From assembly GCF_037083825.1 (NCBI RefSeq), contig NZ_JBAPLU010000006.1:1-64000 (forward strand): 64,000 bases of DNA, in the 5' to 3' direction. The DNA is from Klenkia sesuvii. Lineage in GTDB: Bacteria; Actinomycetota; Actinomycetes; Mycobacteriales; Geodermatophilaceae. A program made the position numbers and the translations under genes. Below the pieces are notes generated by a model that ran no database searches, had not been told where the DNA came from, and saw nothing but the letters and a program-made list of their open reading frames with translations. Below are positions 25,698 to 33,917 of the stretch, piece after piece (positions within the stretch are counted from its first letter, which is position 1; each line of letters begins with the position of its first letter).

Positions 25698-26438
25698 TCA
25701 TCGCAGGAACCCGCCGAGCACCCCGCCGAGCCCGCCCTCGCCGGCCTGCTGGCCCGAGCCCTGGCCCGCGACCGCGCTGACCGGCGGCTCCTCGGACGCC
25801 TGGACGACGACGAAGCCCTGACCGTGGAAGGAGAGGGTGAACCGCTCACCGGTGCTGCGGCCCAGCAGCGTGCCCAGCCCGAACGAGTCGTTGACCTGGA
25901 CACCGGTCCGCAGCCCCGAGGACCACGCGACGGCCGCCTGCGGGTCGGCGAAGGTGGGCTGGTCGACGGCCAGCACGACCGGCTGGCCCTTGGTGGTGAT
26001 CGCGATGCGCCCGACCCCGGTGAAGACGCAGTTGAACAGGCCGGCGCTGCTGCTCATCCCGGCGCCGGAGACGCGCCGGATGTCGTAGGAGAGCGACGGG
26101 TCGAAGGCCAGCACGTTGGCGCCGTTGATGGTGAGGCCGTCGGAGCCGTCGAGGTCGATGACGTGCACGTCCTGCGCGGTGTCGGCGAGGAAGAGGTCAC
26201 CCTGCCCGCGCACCTTCATCAGCGGGACGCCCTCGCCGGTGAGCTTCTGCTTGATGAACCCGCCGATGCCACCGGAGCCCATGGCGTCGAACTGCAGGTT
26301 GCCCTGGTAGGCCACCATCGAGCCGGCCCGGGCGAACACCTCCCCGTTCAGCCCGACGCGGCACATCTTGCCGCCCTGCTTCTGGATCCCGGCCGCCTGC
26401 TGCTCGGCGTACTCGGGGGCGAACAACTCGCTGCGCAT
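25698..26438 (-). CDS. AIM24-family protein
   Basis: A 246-aa protein with the double beta-roll of the AIM24/TIGR00266 family. Typical features are the glycine-rich AGSMVAYQGNLQFDA and KQKLTGEGVPLMKVRGQGDLFLA. The end is a Gly/Ala/Gln-rich tail. In eukaryotes AIM24 affects mitochondrial membrane organisation; in bacteria its role is unknown. No signal peptide or helix is seen. The ATG start has AGGAG six bases upstream. It is divergent from the epimerase gene. Confidence 0.85.
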   Translation of the reverse strand: MRSELFAPEYAEQQAAGIQKQGGKMCRVGLNGEVFARAGSMVAYQGNLQFDAMGSGGIGGFIKQKLTGEGVPLMKVRGQGDLFLADTAQDVHVIDLDGSDGLTINGANVLAFDPSLSYDIRRVSGAGMSSSAGLFNCVFTGVGRIAITTKGQPVVLAVDQPTFADPQAAVAWSSGLRTGVQVNDSFGLGTLLGRSTGERFTLSFHGQGFVVVQASEEPPVSAVAGQGSGQQAGEGGLGGVLGGFLR

Positions 26439-26525
26439 CGCGCTCTCCTGCTCCTCGGGATGGTGGTGGGCCCCCGTGCCGCCGTCATCCTGCCGCGCCC
26501 GGGAACCCGTGGCTACGGTCGACCG

Positions 26526-27719
26526 ATGACCCCGGAGACGCCCGAGCTCGACCAGCTGCTCACCACCGCGGCAGCGGCGGCCGACCCGGACGGCGGCTTC
26601 GGGTGGCTCGACGAGCACGGGTCCCGGACGCCGGGGAAGGTCGCCGAGACGTGGATCGGCGCGCGGATGACCCACGTCTTCGGGCTGGCCGCCGCGTGGG
26701 GACGGCCCGGGGCCGCGGAACTCGCCGAGCACGGCCGGCGGGCGCTCACCGGGCTGCTGCACGACGACGAGCACGGGGGATGGTGGTCCGACGCGCACGG
26801 CACCGGCCCCAAGCAGGCCTACGTGCACGCCTTCGTCGTGCTGGCCGGCGCCACGCTCAGCCGGGTCGGGCTGCCCGGCGGCGACGCGCTGCTCGACGAC
26901 GCGCTCGCGATCTGGGACGAGCACTTCTGGGACGACGACGCCGGCGCCGCCGTGGACGAGTGGGACGCCGGCTGGACCACCTGCGCGGCCTACCGCGGCG
27001 CCAACGCCAACATGCACGGCGTGGAGGCGCAGCTGGCCGCCGCCGACGCGTTCGCCGCGCGGGGGGACGACGGCCGGGCTGCGCAGCTGCGGCAGCGGTG
27101 CCTGCGCACCGCGCAGCGCCTGGTGGGGGAGGCCCGGGCACGCGACGGGCGGCTGCCCGAGCACTTCGACGACGCCTGGGTCGCGCAGCTGCAGCACAAC
27201 CGCGAGAACCCCGCCGACCCGTTCCGGCCCTTCGGCGTCACCGTCGGGCACCAGCTCGAGTGGGCCCGGCTGGTCGCCCAGCTCGGCACCGTCGTCGAGC
27301 TGCCCGCGGTGCTGGCCGACGCCCCCGCCGAGCTCTACCGGGTGGCCGTGGAGCGCGGCGAGAGCCCCGACGGGCAGCCCGGCTTCGTCTACACCCTCGA
27401 CTGGGACGACCGGCCCGTCGTCCCCGCCCGGATGCACTGGGTGATGGCCGAGGCACTGGCCGCGGCCGCCGTCCTGGGCGCGCTGACCGGGGACCCCCGG
27501 TACGGCGCGGACCACGAGCGGTGGTCGGCGCTGGTGGAGCTGCTGGTCCGCGACCCGCGCACCGGCAACTGGCACCACGAGCTGACGCCCGAGGGCCAGG
27601 TCGGGCACACCACCTGGACCGGCCAGCCCGACGCCTACCACGTGGCGCAGGCGCTGCTGCTCCCGCGGTTGCCGGTGACCGGCAGCGTCGCCGAGTCCGT
27701 CGTCCGGGCGGTGGGCTGA
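26526..27719 (+). CDS. AGE-family sugar epimerase/isomerase
   Basis: A 397-aa protein with the (alpha/alpha)6 barrel of N-acylglucosamine 2-epimerases and YihS-type aldose-ketose isomerases. Recognisable blocks: WIGARMTHVFGLA (Arg-Met-His, residues in the sugar pocket), YVHAFVVLAGA, ANANMHGVEAQLAA, GHQLEWARL with the conserved Glu-His area, and HWVMAEALAAAA. It resembles mannose/sulfoquinovose isomerases more than GlcNAc epimerase, judging by NANMHGVEA and by length. The substrate is not decidable from sequence. It converges on the TenA-like gene through a 34-bp palindrome. Possible link: it may feed the neighbouring sugar-uptake cluster. Confidence 0.82.
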   Translation: MTPETPELDQLLTTAAAAADPDGGFGWLDEHGSRTPGKVAETWIGARMTHVFGLAAAWGRPGAAELAEHGRRALTGLLHDDEHGGWWSDAHGTGPKQAYVHAFVVLAGATLSRVGLPGGDALLDDALAIWDEHFWDDDAGAAVDEWDAGWTTCAAYRGANANMHGVEAQLAAADAFAARGDDGRAAQLRQRCLRTAQRLVGEARARDGRLPEHFDDAWVAQLQHNRENPADPFRPFGVTVGHQLEWARLVAQLGTVVELPAVLADAPAELYRVAVERGESPDGQPGFVYTLDWDDRPVVPARMHWVMAEALAAAAVLGALTGDPRYGADHERWSALVELLVRDPRTGNWHHELTPEGQVGHTTWTGQPDAYHVAQALLLPRLPVTGSVAESVVRAVG

Positions 27720-27747
27720 CCCCGTTCCACGTGGAACGGGGTCAGCC
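27714..27747. terminator. 34-bp perfect palindrome spanning two stop codons
   Basis: Perfect inverted repeat: left arm GGCTGACCCCGTTCCAC (27714-27730), right arm its exact complement (27731-27747). It contains the stop codons of the AGE-family gene (27717-27719) and, on the other strand, the TenA-like gene (27742-27744). As RNA it would be a strong two-way terminator hairpin. The centre is a perfect GTTCCACGTGGAAC. Confidence 0.75.
27724..27737. promoter_or_regulatory. parS-like site (perfect palindrome)
   Basis: GTTCCACGTGGAAC. The widely conserved ParB-binding centromere parS has the core GTTTCACGTGAAAC; this differs at one symmetrical pair of positions. Three perfect copies (27724, 37061, 57708) and two one-mismatch copies (18819, 62265) occur in 64 kb, where chance predicts far less than one. 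ParB binding is inferred only. Confidence 0.4.
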
Positions 27748-28374
27748 GACGGCGACCCCGTGGAACTCCTCCTCGGCCGTCAGCACGGCGGTGTACCAGC
27801 GGTCCAGGTCGGCGTCGGGCACCTCGGGACCGATCTGGTCGACGTCGTCGCGCAGGGCGTCGACCTGGGCGAGGAACGCCGGCTCGGCGTGCAGCTGCAC
27901 CCATTCCTGGAGGTCGGCCTGGCGCGGGGCGTCGACCGCGGCGGCCGCGGTGCACCAGCGCGCGTACATCGTCTCGGCGGCGTACATGCCCACCACGGCC
28001 GCGGCCCGACCGCCCTCGGCGACCTGGGCCAGCACGACGTCGGCCAGCACCCGTGCGCGGTCGAGCACCGGCGCGGCCTGCGCCGGGTCGACCGGGTGCC
28101 GGTGGCGGACGGCGGCGAAGTAGTCGCGCTGGTCGGTCACCAGGTTGGTCAGCGACCGGGCGTGCGGCAGCAGCTCGTCCCAGGTCGGCGACTCCCACAC
28201 GACCCGGCCCAGCACCCGGGAGGCGGTGAGCACGAAGGCCTCCTCGACCAGCAGGTAGCGGGCCAGTGCCGCGTCCGTCAACGTGCCCTCGGTGACCTGC
28301 CGCACGAACGGGATGGCGCAGGCGGCGTCGAGGGCGGCGGCCTGCCGGTCCAGCAGGGCTGCGGCGCGGCTCAC
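27742..28374 (-). CDS. TenA-like protein without the thiaminase cysteine
   Basis: A 210-aa all-helical TenA/THI-4 family protein. Family features: the N-terminal PFVRQVTEGTLTDAALARYL and YLLVEEAF, the middle helix pair, and VGMYAAETMYARWC where classical TenA has a PCFWVY-type stretch with the nucleophilic Cys. The missing Cys and the Glu in AAETMYARW suggest the TenA_E-type subgroup, whose reactions are less well known. It starts at GTG 28374, overlapping the stop of the upstream GATase1-like gene by 4 nt, and is the last gene of the sugar-uptake operon. This makes classical thiamine salvage unlikely; the thiamine-linked TenA is the other copy at 62673. Confidence 0.75.
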   Translation of the reverse strand: MSRAAALLDRQAAALDAACAIPFVRQVTEGTLTDAALARYLLVEEAFVLTASRVLGRVVWESPTWDELLPHARSLTNLVTDQRDYFAAVRHRHPVDPAQAAPVLDRARVLADVVLAQVAEGGRAAAVVGMYAAETMYARWCTAAAAVDAPRQADLQEWVQLHAEPAFLAQVDALRDDVDQIGPEVPDADLDRWYTAVLTAEEEFHGVAVG

Positions 28375-29120
28375 GAACGGGTCGCCCACCGGACCAGTCC
28401 GTCCCACAGGTCGGCGTACCCGGGCCACTGCTCGCAGAACTCCGGCGGCGCCCAGTGCGGGGAGCAGTCGGAGGTGAACACCCCGGCCCGCCCCGAGCCG
28501 TAGTCGCCCAGCGCCACGAGGGGGTCGGACCCCACCCGGGCGGGGACGACGGCGCCGGGCTTGGCCACCACCCGGTTGTACCCGAGCAGCAGCGGCCACT
28601 GCTCGCCGGCGCCGCCGAGGGCGGGGTGGTCGGCGTCGTCGACGGCCGGGGTGATCCCCGCGGGGGCCTCCACCCGGTCGTCCTCGGGCAGCATCTCGAC
28701 CGGCAGCACCTCGGCGATCGCGGTCTGCCGGAAGGCGGCGCGGGCCTGGAAGCCCGAGAACGAGAGGTAGCCGCCGACCATGAGCAGCGCGCCGCCGGCC
28801 CCGACCCAGTCGCGCAGGGCGCCCAGCCGGTCGGCGCCGGGGATGAACCGCTCGAACACCCCGGGGGCCAGCTGGATCGAGTTGGCCCCGATGTCGGAGA
28901 GCACCACCAGGTCGTAGGCGTCCAGCGCCGCGGCGTCGTCCGGGAAGCCCGTGGGCACCAGGTGGGCCGGCAGGTGCACGACCTCGTGGCCGCGGGAGGT
29001 CAGGGCGTCGCGCAGCGGGCCCACACCCTCCACGTAGGAGTGCACCGAGAACTCGTCGACCCCCTTCACGTGCGTCGAGGTGGTCATCCAGCTCTCGCCG
29101 GCGATCAGGATCTTCGCCAC
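28371..29120 (-). CDS. GATase1-like (DUF1355/ThuA-like) protein
   Basis: A 249-aa cytoplasmic protein with a class I glutamine-amidotransferase-like flavodoxin fold. It begins ILIAGESW, has VVLSDIGANS, GALLMVGGYLSFSGF at the nucleophile-elbow position (no Cys there) and GVFTSDCSPHW near the end. Because the elbow lacks Cys, amidotransferase activity is unlikely. Proteins of this group (often called cytoplasmic or ThuA-like) turn up beside sugar ABC transporters, and their role is unknown. It starts at GTG 29120, one base after the phosphotriesterase-family gene, and overlaps the TenA-like gene: part of one operon. Confidence 0.75.
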   Translation of the reverse strand: MAKILIAGESWMTTSTHVKGVDEFSVHSYVEGVGPLRDALTSRGHEVVHLPAHLVPTGFPDDAAALDAYDLVVLSDIGANSIQLAPGVFERFIPGADRLGALRDWVGAGGALLMVGGYLSFSGFQARAAFRQTAIAEVLPVEMLPEDDRVEAPAGITPAVDDADHPALGGAGEQWPLLLGYNRVVAKPGAVVPARVGSDPLVALGDYGSGRAGVFTSDCSPHWAPPEFCEQWPGYADLWDGLVRWATRS

Positions 29121-29121
29121 G

Positions 29122-30156
29122 TCAGCGTCCTCTCGTCGCGCGCTCGAACAGCGCGCGTGGGTTGGCGGTCATCAGGTCGGCGACCACGTCGTCGGCCAGC
29201 CCGCTGCGGCGCAGCCGGTCGGCGAAGACGACGGGGACGTAGGCCAGGCCGTTGCCGCCGTGGCGGCTGAGCATGGCCTTGAGGAACAGGTCGTGGGAGA
29301 GCAGCAGCCGGTCGCCGTGCCCGGCCCGGACCAGGGCGACGACGGCGGCGGCGGTCTCCGTCGGCGAGGGCGACTGACCCTCGCCGGGGTAGTCGAAGGG
29401 CATCCCGACCATGTCGAACTCCAGCACCGGCCCGCGGGCGGCGACGGAGAGCTGGTGGTCCCGGTCGGCCCCCGAGGGGTCCATGTGGCAGAGCACGACG
29501 GCGCCGGGGTCGACGCCCTCGGACCCGACGACGACGTCGAGCACCTCGTGCGCCCGGCGCTGCCAGCCGGGCAGGTGCACGAACAGCGGGACGCCGACCT
29601 CGCGCTGGGCCCGGCAGGCCGCGCGCAGCGCCTTGTGCTCGTCGGCGGTGAAGGCCGGGGAGACCCCGATCTCGCCGATCACCCCGGGGCGCAGGTCGTG
29701 CGCGACGTCGAACTCGGCCACCAGCTCGGCGGCCAGGTCGTCCGTGGTCGCCCCCGCCAGGTGCGGGGGATGGGTGGCCTGCAGGTACCAGCCCGAGCCC
29801 ATGACGACCTGGACCCCGGTCCGCTCGGCCAGCGCCCGCAGCCGCCCGGGGGACCGGCCGATCCCCGGCGGGGTCAGGTCGACCACCGTGCGACCGCCCA
29901 CGCCGACGAACCGGTGCAGGTCCTCGGCCATCGCGCCGTCGTCGTCCAGGGTGCAGTTGTCGGCGTTCTCGTAGGGGTGGTCGGACAGCAGCCAGGCCAG
30001 GCCGGCGCTGACCGGGGCGTCGAGCAGGTCGCGCAGCCGCGGGTCCGGCGAGGGCCGGAACGCCACCGCGACGTCGTTGGCCAGGTGCTCGTGCGGCAGC
30101 ACCAGGCCGAGCTCGGCGCTGTCGACGTCACCGGTGACGGTGCGGACGACGGTCAT
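29122..30156 (-). CDS. Phosphotriesterase-homology (PHP/lactonase-like) hydrolase
   Basis: A 344-aa amidohydrolase-superfamily barrel. The metal ligands can be followed: LPHEHL (HxH), VIGEIG where a Glu stands in place of the carbamylated Lys of true phosphotriesterase, as in E. coli PHP, LFVHLPG, VLCHMDPSG and the final Asp in LLSHDLFLK. Such proteins hydrolyse lactones, phospho-sugar lactones or unknown esters. The ATG overlaps the permease stop (ATGA), so it is in the same operon as a sugar ABC transporter. The context suggests it opens a lactone or cleaves a modified sugar taken up by that transporter (inference). Confidence 0.82.
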   Translation of the reverse strand: MTVVRTVTGDVDSAELGLVLPHEHLANDVAVAFRPSPDPRLRDLLDAPVSAGLAWLLSDHPYENADNCTLDDDGAMAEDLHRFVGVGGRTVVDLTPPGIGRSPGRLRALAERTGVQVVMGSGWYLQATHPPHLAGATTDDLAAELVAEFDVAHDLRPGVIGEIGVSPAFTADEHKALRAACRAQREVGVPLFVHLPGWQRRAHEVLDVVVGSEGVDPGAVVLCHMDPSGADRDHQLSVAARGPVLEFDMVGMPFDYPGEGQSPSPTETAAAVVALVRAGHGDRLLLSHDLFLKAMLSRHGGNGLAYVPVVFADRLRRSGLADDVVADLMTANPRALFERATRGR

Positions 30157-31190
30157 GCGCGGCGGGTCAGGCGCTGGACGAACCACGCGAGGTCGCGGCC
30201 GCGCAGGTTGATCCACACGACCAGCACGAGGACCGTGCCGGTGATGATGGGCGTCAGGTACGGGCTGACCGAGAGCAGGGTGAGCCCGTTGGCGATGATC
30301 TGGGTCAGCAGCGCCCCGATCAGGGTGCCGACGATGGTGCCGCGCCCACCCAGCAGGCTGGTGCCACCCAGCACCACGGCGGCGATGACGGTCAGCTCGA
30401 AGCCCTGCGCGCTGTTGGCCGACCCCGACCCCAGGCGGGCGGCGATGAGCAGGCCGGCCAGGCCCGCGGCCAGCCCGGAGAACCCGAGCGCGGACATCGT
30501 GACGAGCTTGACGTTCACCCCGGCCCGGCGGACCGACTCGGCCGCGGCCCCGATGCCGATGACGTACTGCCCGAACTGCGTGCCGTGCAGCAGCACCAGG
30601 CCCACCACGACGACCACCAGGGCGATCCACGCCGTGGCCGAGAAGCCCAGCCACTTCGCCGTCCCGAGCTGGGCCACGAAGGTGGTCGAGGCGATCGGCA
30701 CCGAGAAGCCCCCGGTCTGGAACAACGCCAGGCCGCGGACCACCGACAGCGTCGCCAGCGTGACGATGAACGCCGGGATGCCCTGGTAGGCGGTGAACCA
30801 GCCGTTGACCAGGCCCCAGCCCAGCCCCATGAGCAGGGCGGCGACCATCACCAGCGAGGAGTCCCAGCCGGCCACCAGCAACTGGGCGGAGATGGCCGCG
30901 ACGAAGGCGACGATCGACCCCACCGACAGGTCGATCTGCCCGGCGGTGATGACGAACGTCATCGCCACGCCGACGATCAGCACCGGGCCGACCTGGGTGG
31001 CCAGGTTGGACAGGTTCGCGAAGCTCAGGAAGGCGCCGTCGGCCACGGCGAAGAAGACGAACACCGCCAGGGTGACCCCGGCCATGACCACGGTGGCCTT
31101 GTTGGTGCGCTCCCACAGCGAGCTCCGCCGGGCCAACCGCTGGGCGCTCGGGGCGGCCTCGGTGTCGGTCGGGGTCTGGGTGGTGCTCAT
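30153..31190 (-). CDS. Sugar ABC transporter permease (RbsC/FrcC family)
   Basis: A 345-aa inner-membrane protein with eight to ten hydrophobic helices. Family signature: TAGQIDLSVGSIVAF, followed by LVNGWFTAYQGIPAFIVTLA and VVLGGTSLLGGRGTIVGTLIGA, all typical of ribose/xylose/fructose-type importers. It forms the membrane channel with the ATPase at 31187 and the lipoprotein at 31975, and overlaps both neighbours by 4 nt. As in other CUT2 systems it would work as a homodimer. Confidence 0.92.
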   Translation of the reverse strand: MSTTQTPTDTEAAPSAQRLARRSSLWERTNKATVVMAGVTLAVFVFFAVADGAFLSFANLSNLATQVGPVLIVGVAMTFVITAGQIDLSVGSIVAFVAAISAQLLVAGWDSSLVMVAALLMGLGWGLVNGWFTAYQGIPAFIVTLATLSVVRGLALFQTGGFSVPIASTTFVAQLGTAKWLGFSATAWIALVVVVVGLVLLHGTQFGQYVIGIGAAAESVRRAGVNVKLVTMSALGFSGLAAGLAGLLIAARLGSGSANSAQGFELTVIAAVVLGGTSLLGGRGTIVGTLIGALLTQIIANGLTLLSVSPYLTPIITGTVLVLVVWINLRGRDLAWFVQRLTRRA

Positions 31191-31972
31191 GCCCGGCTCC
31201 CCTCGGTGCTGGTCTGCTGCGGTGTGCGGGTGATGAGGCCGACCAGCTTCTCGATGTCGAGGTCGACGATGGCGGCGTCGTCGACGCTCTGGCCCTCGTA
31301 CATCACGGTGATCCGGTCGCAGACCCGGAAGAGGTCCTGCAGCCGGTGGGTGATGAGGATGACGCCGACGCCCTGGGCGGCGACGTCGCCGATGAGCTTG
31401 AGCACCGACTCGACCTCCGCCACGGCCAGCGCCGCGGTGGGTTCGTCGAGGATCAGCACGTCGGGGGCGAAGGACACCGCCCGGGCGATGGCCACCGTCT
31501 GGCGCTGGCCGCCGGACAGGGTGCCGATCTCCTGGTGGGTGCTGGTGACCTTCACGTGCAGGTCGGCCAGGATGCGGGCGGCCTGCTCGTGCATCGCCTT
31601 CCGGTCGATGAACGGGCCGCGCTTGGGCTCGCGGCCCAGGAACAGGTTGCTGGCGACGTCGAGGGTGTCGCACAGCGCCAGGTCCTGGTAGACGATGCCG
31701 ATCTTCTCGGCCTGGGCGTCGGACGGGGAATTAAAGCGCACCGGCTTGCCGTGCACCCGGATCTCGCCGCCGTCGTGCTGGACGGCGCCGGCGAGCACCT
31801 TCATGAGCGTCGACTTGCCCGCGCCGTTGTCCCCGACCAGGCCGAGGACCTCCCCGCGACGCAGGGTCAGGTCGACGCCGCGCAGCGACTTCACCGGCCC
31901 GTAGGACTTGGTGATCCCGGCCAGCTCGACCAGCAGGTCACCGGTCCGGTCCGCGGGGAGGCCCTCGGTCAT
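31187..31972 (-). CDS. Sugar ABC transporter ATPase, single-domain (FrcA-like)
   Basis: A 261-aa ATP-binding protein: Walker A GDNGAGKST, Q-loop YQDLAL, signature LSGGQRQ, Walker B VLILDEPTAAL, H-loop ITHRL. CUT2 sugar importers usually have a double-length ATPase (about 500 aa); this is the single-domain form known from the Frc fructose system, so it should act as a homodimer. The start ATG lies two bases after the binding-protein stop codon. Confidence 0.92.
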   Translation of the reverse strand: MTEGLPADRTGDLLVELAGITKSYGPVKSLRGVDLTLRRGEVLGLVGDNGAGKSTLMKVLAGAVQHDGGEIRVHGKPVRFNSPSDAQAEKIGIVYQDLALCDTLDVASNLFLGREPKRGPFIDRKAMHEQAARILADLHVKVTSTHQEIGTLSGGQRQTVAIARAVSFAPDVLILDEPTAALAVAEVESVLKLIGDVAAQGVGVILITHRLQDLFRVCDRITVMYEGQSVDDAAIVDLDIEKLVGLITRTPQQTSTEGSRA

Positions 31973-31974
31973 GG

Positions 31975-32988
31975 TCAGTCCTCCAGGTAGAAGGTGTAGT
32001 CGTCGACGTTGTCGGGCGTGACGATCTCGGTCGGCACGGGCTGGTCCTGCTCGACCGGGTTGCCGCAGGCCAGGTCGATCGCCGAGGCCATGGCGTGGTA
32101 GCCGAACTCGAAGGTCTGCTGCTGCACGACGCCGGTGATCCAGCCGTCGCGCAGCCCCTGGACGGCCGGGTCGGAGAGGTCCCAGCCGACCACGTCGACC
32201 CGGTCCTGGGCGCCCTGGCCGCGGACGGCGGCGGCCAGACCGATCAGGGCCGGCTCACCGGTGGCGTACACGTACTCGAGGTCGGGGTTGCCGGTCAGCA
32301 GGTTCTCCGCGGCCGACTGCGCGGTCTCCTGCACGTTCTTGCCGTCGACCACGGTGCCCACGGTCATGCCGCCGGCGGTGACGGCGTCGCTGAAGCCCTG
32401 CTGGCGCTCGAGCTGGATGGTGGAGTTCAGCGCGCCGACGATGCCGACCTCGCCCTGCCCACCGGACTGCTCGAGCAGGTAGTCGGCGATCTGCGCGCCG
32501 CCCTCGGCGTTGGCGGTGCCCACCTGGGCGTCGATGCTGGGGTCGTCGACGATCGCGTCGACGGCGACGACCGGCACACCGGCGGCGTCGGCGGCCTGCA
32601 CGGAGGGCTTGATGCCCTCGGTGTCGATGGCGTCGACGATGATCGCGTCCACCCCGCCGGCGACCAGGGTGTCGATCGCGTTGGCCTGGGTGACCGAGTC
32701 GTCGTTGCCGCTGATGATCTGCAGGTCGACGCCGTTGTCGTCGGCCATCTTCTGGGCTGCGGCGTTGATCTGGTTGAAGAACAGCGCCTGCAGGTTGATC
32801 GTCACCAGCCCGACCTTGAACGGCCCGTCGGCGGGCTGGTCGCACCCGGTGGGCTGCACGCTGGGGGCGGGCAACGAGGCCGGGGCCTGGTTGTCCGGGG
32901 CCGCGGAGTCGGCGGGGGAGCCGCTGTCGCAGGCGGCGAGGGCCAGCAGGCAGGCGCCTGCGGCAAGGGCGAGGGGGCGGCGCTTCAC
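31975..32988 (-). CDS. Sugar-binding lipoprotein (RbsB-like, periplasmic-binding type)
   Basis: A 337-aa substrate-binding protein. The signal peptide ends in the lipobox LALAACDSG, so the mature protein is anchored to the outer face of the membrane by its Cys. A Ser/Pro/Ala-rich linker precedes a Peripla_BP_4 fold (KVGLVTINLQALFFNQI, GGVDAIIVDAID, VPVVAVDAIVDD, VVGWDLSDPAVQGL). GTG 32988 has AGGAG upstream. It captures the substrate for the permease and ATPase that follow. The ligand cannot be read from sequence; the fold normally binds pentoses, hexoses or sugar-like molecules. Confidence 0.9.
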   Translation of the reverse strand: MKRRPLALAAGACLLALAACDSGSPADSAAPDNQAPASLPAPSVQPTGCDQPADGPFKVGLVTINLQALFFNQINAAAQKMADDNGVDLQIISGNDDSVTQANAIDTLVAGGVDAIIVDAIDTEGIKPSVQAADAAGVPVVAVDAIVDDPSIDAQVGTANAEGGAQIADYLLEQSGGQGEVGIVGALNSTIQLERQQGFSDAVTAGGMTVGTVVDGKNVQETAQSAAENLLTGNPDLEYVYATGEPALIGLAAAVRGQGAQDRVDVVGWDLSDPAVQGLRDGWITGVVQQQTFEFGYHAMASAIDLACGNPVEQDQPVPTEIVTPDNVDDYTFYLED

Positions 32989-33035
32989 GGGTTCTCCTCG
33001 GGGTGGGTGGGGCTGAGCCGGGCTGGCGGTTGCGG

Positions 33036-33917
33036 TCAGGCGGTGCGGGCGAGCTGGTCCAGGGCAGAGGTGACCTGCGCGGGTGCCGGGGCGGCCCGGG
33101 CACCCTCCCGGGTGCAGGACAGACTGGCGGCCACCCCGGCCCGGGTGGCGGCGTCCACCGGGGCCATCCCGGCGGCCAGCGCGGCCAGGTGGGTGCCGAC
33201 GAAGCAGTCGCCGGCGCCGGTGTCGTCGACGACGTCGACGGGCAGCGCGGGCCCGGTGGCGGCGCCGTCCGGGCCGGCGATCTCCCAGCCTGCGGCACCG
33301 TCGGTGACGACCAGGGTGGTGCGCGGACCGCGGTCGGCGGTCGACAACCCCAGCAGGGAGACCAGCCGGGTACGGCCCACCACGACGTGGTCGGCGGCGG
33401 CCATCGCGGCGCGGGCCACCTCGGGGTCCTCGCAGCCGTCCAGGTCGACGGCCAGGACGATGCCCGGGCGCGCGGCGGCGGGGAGCTGGGCGGCCCGGTA
33501 GCCGTCCAGGTAGAGCACCCCGCCGCCCACGCCGGCCAGCCGGTCGGCCACCCGGGCGACGTGGCCGGCACCGAGGGCGTCGTCCTGGCTGACCACCGAA
33601 CGGCGTCCGGCGCCGTCGACCAGCACGATCGCGGTGGACAGGTAACCGGTGCGGTCGGTCCACCCGGTGTCGACGCCCTCGGCGTCGAGCTGGGCGAGGA
33701 ACAGGTCACTGGGCAGGTCGGACCCGACCACACCGGCGAAGGCGGACCGGGCCCCGGCCCGGGCTGCGGCCACGGCGGCGTTGGCGCCCATGCCGCCGGG
33801 CAGCTGGTCGATGGCGGTGGCGTGCACCCGCTCGTCGGGGGCGGGGAACCGGGGCACCCGGCCCACCACGTCGAGGTTGGCGTAGCCGCAGAAGACCACC
33901 GGGGCGCCGGGCGTCAC
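33036..33917 (-). CDS. PfkB-family carbohydrate kinase
   Basis: A 293-aa ribokinase-like sugar or nucleoside kinase. It shows the N-terminal GYANLDVVGRVP, the substrate-loop GGMGANAAVAAARAG (PfkB signature 1) and the C-terminal DDTGAGDCFVGTHLAALAAG signature with the catalytic Asp. GTG 33917 overlaps the stop of the BtpA-family gene. It is expected to phosphorylate the imported sugar or a breakdown product. The substrate is unknown; there is no lid feature that decides it. Confidence 0.88.
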   Translation of the reverse strand: MTPGAPVVFCGYANLDVVGRVPRFPAPDERVHATAIDQLPGGMGANAAVAAARAGARSAFAGVVGSDLPSDLFLAQLDAEGVDTGWTDRTGYLSTAIVLVDGAGRRSVVSQDDALGAGHVARVADRLAGVGGGVLYLDGYRAAQLPAAARPGIVLAVDLDGCEDPEVARAAMAAADHVVVGRTRLVSLLGLSTADRGPRTTLVVTDGAAGWEIAGPDGAATGPALPVDVVDDTGAGDCFVGTHLAALAAGMAPVDAATRAGVAASLSCTREGARAAPAPAQVTSALDQLARTA

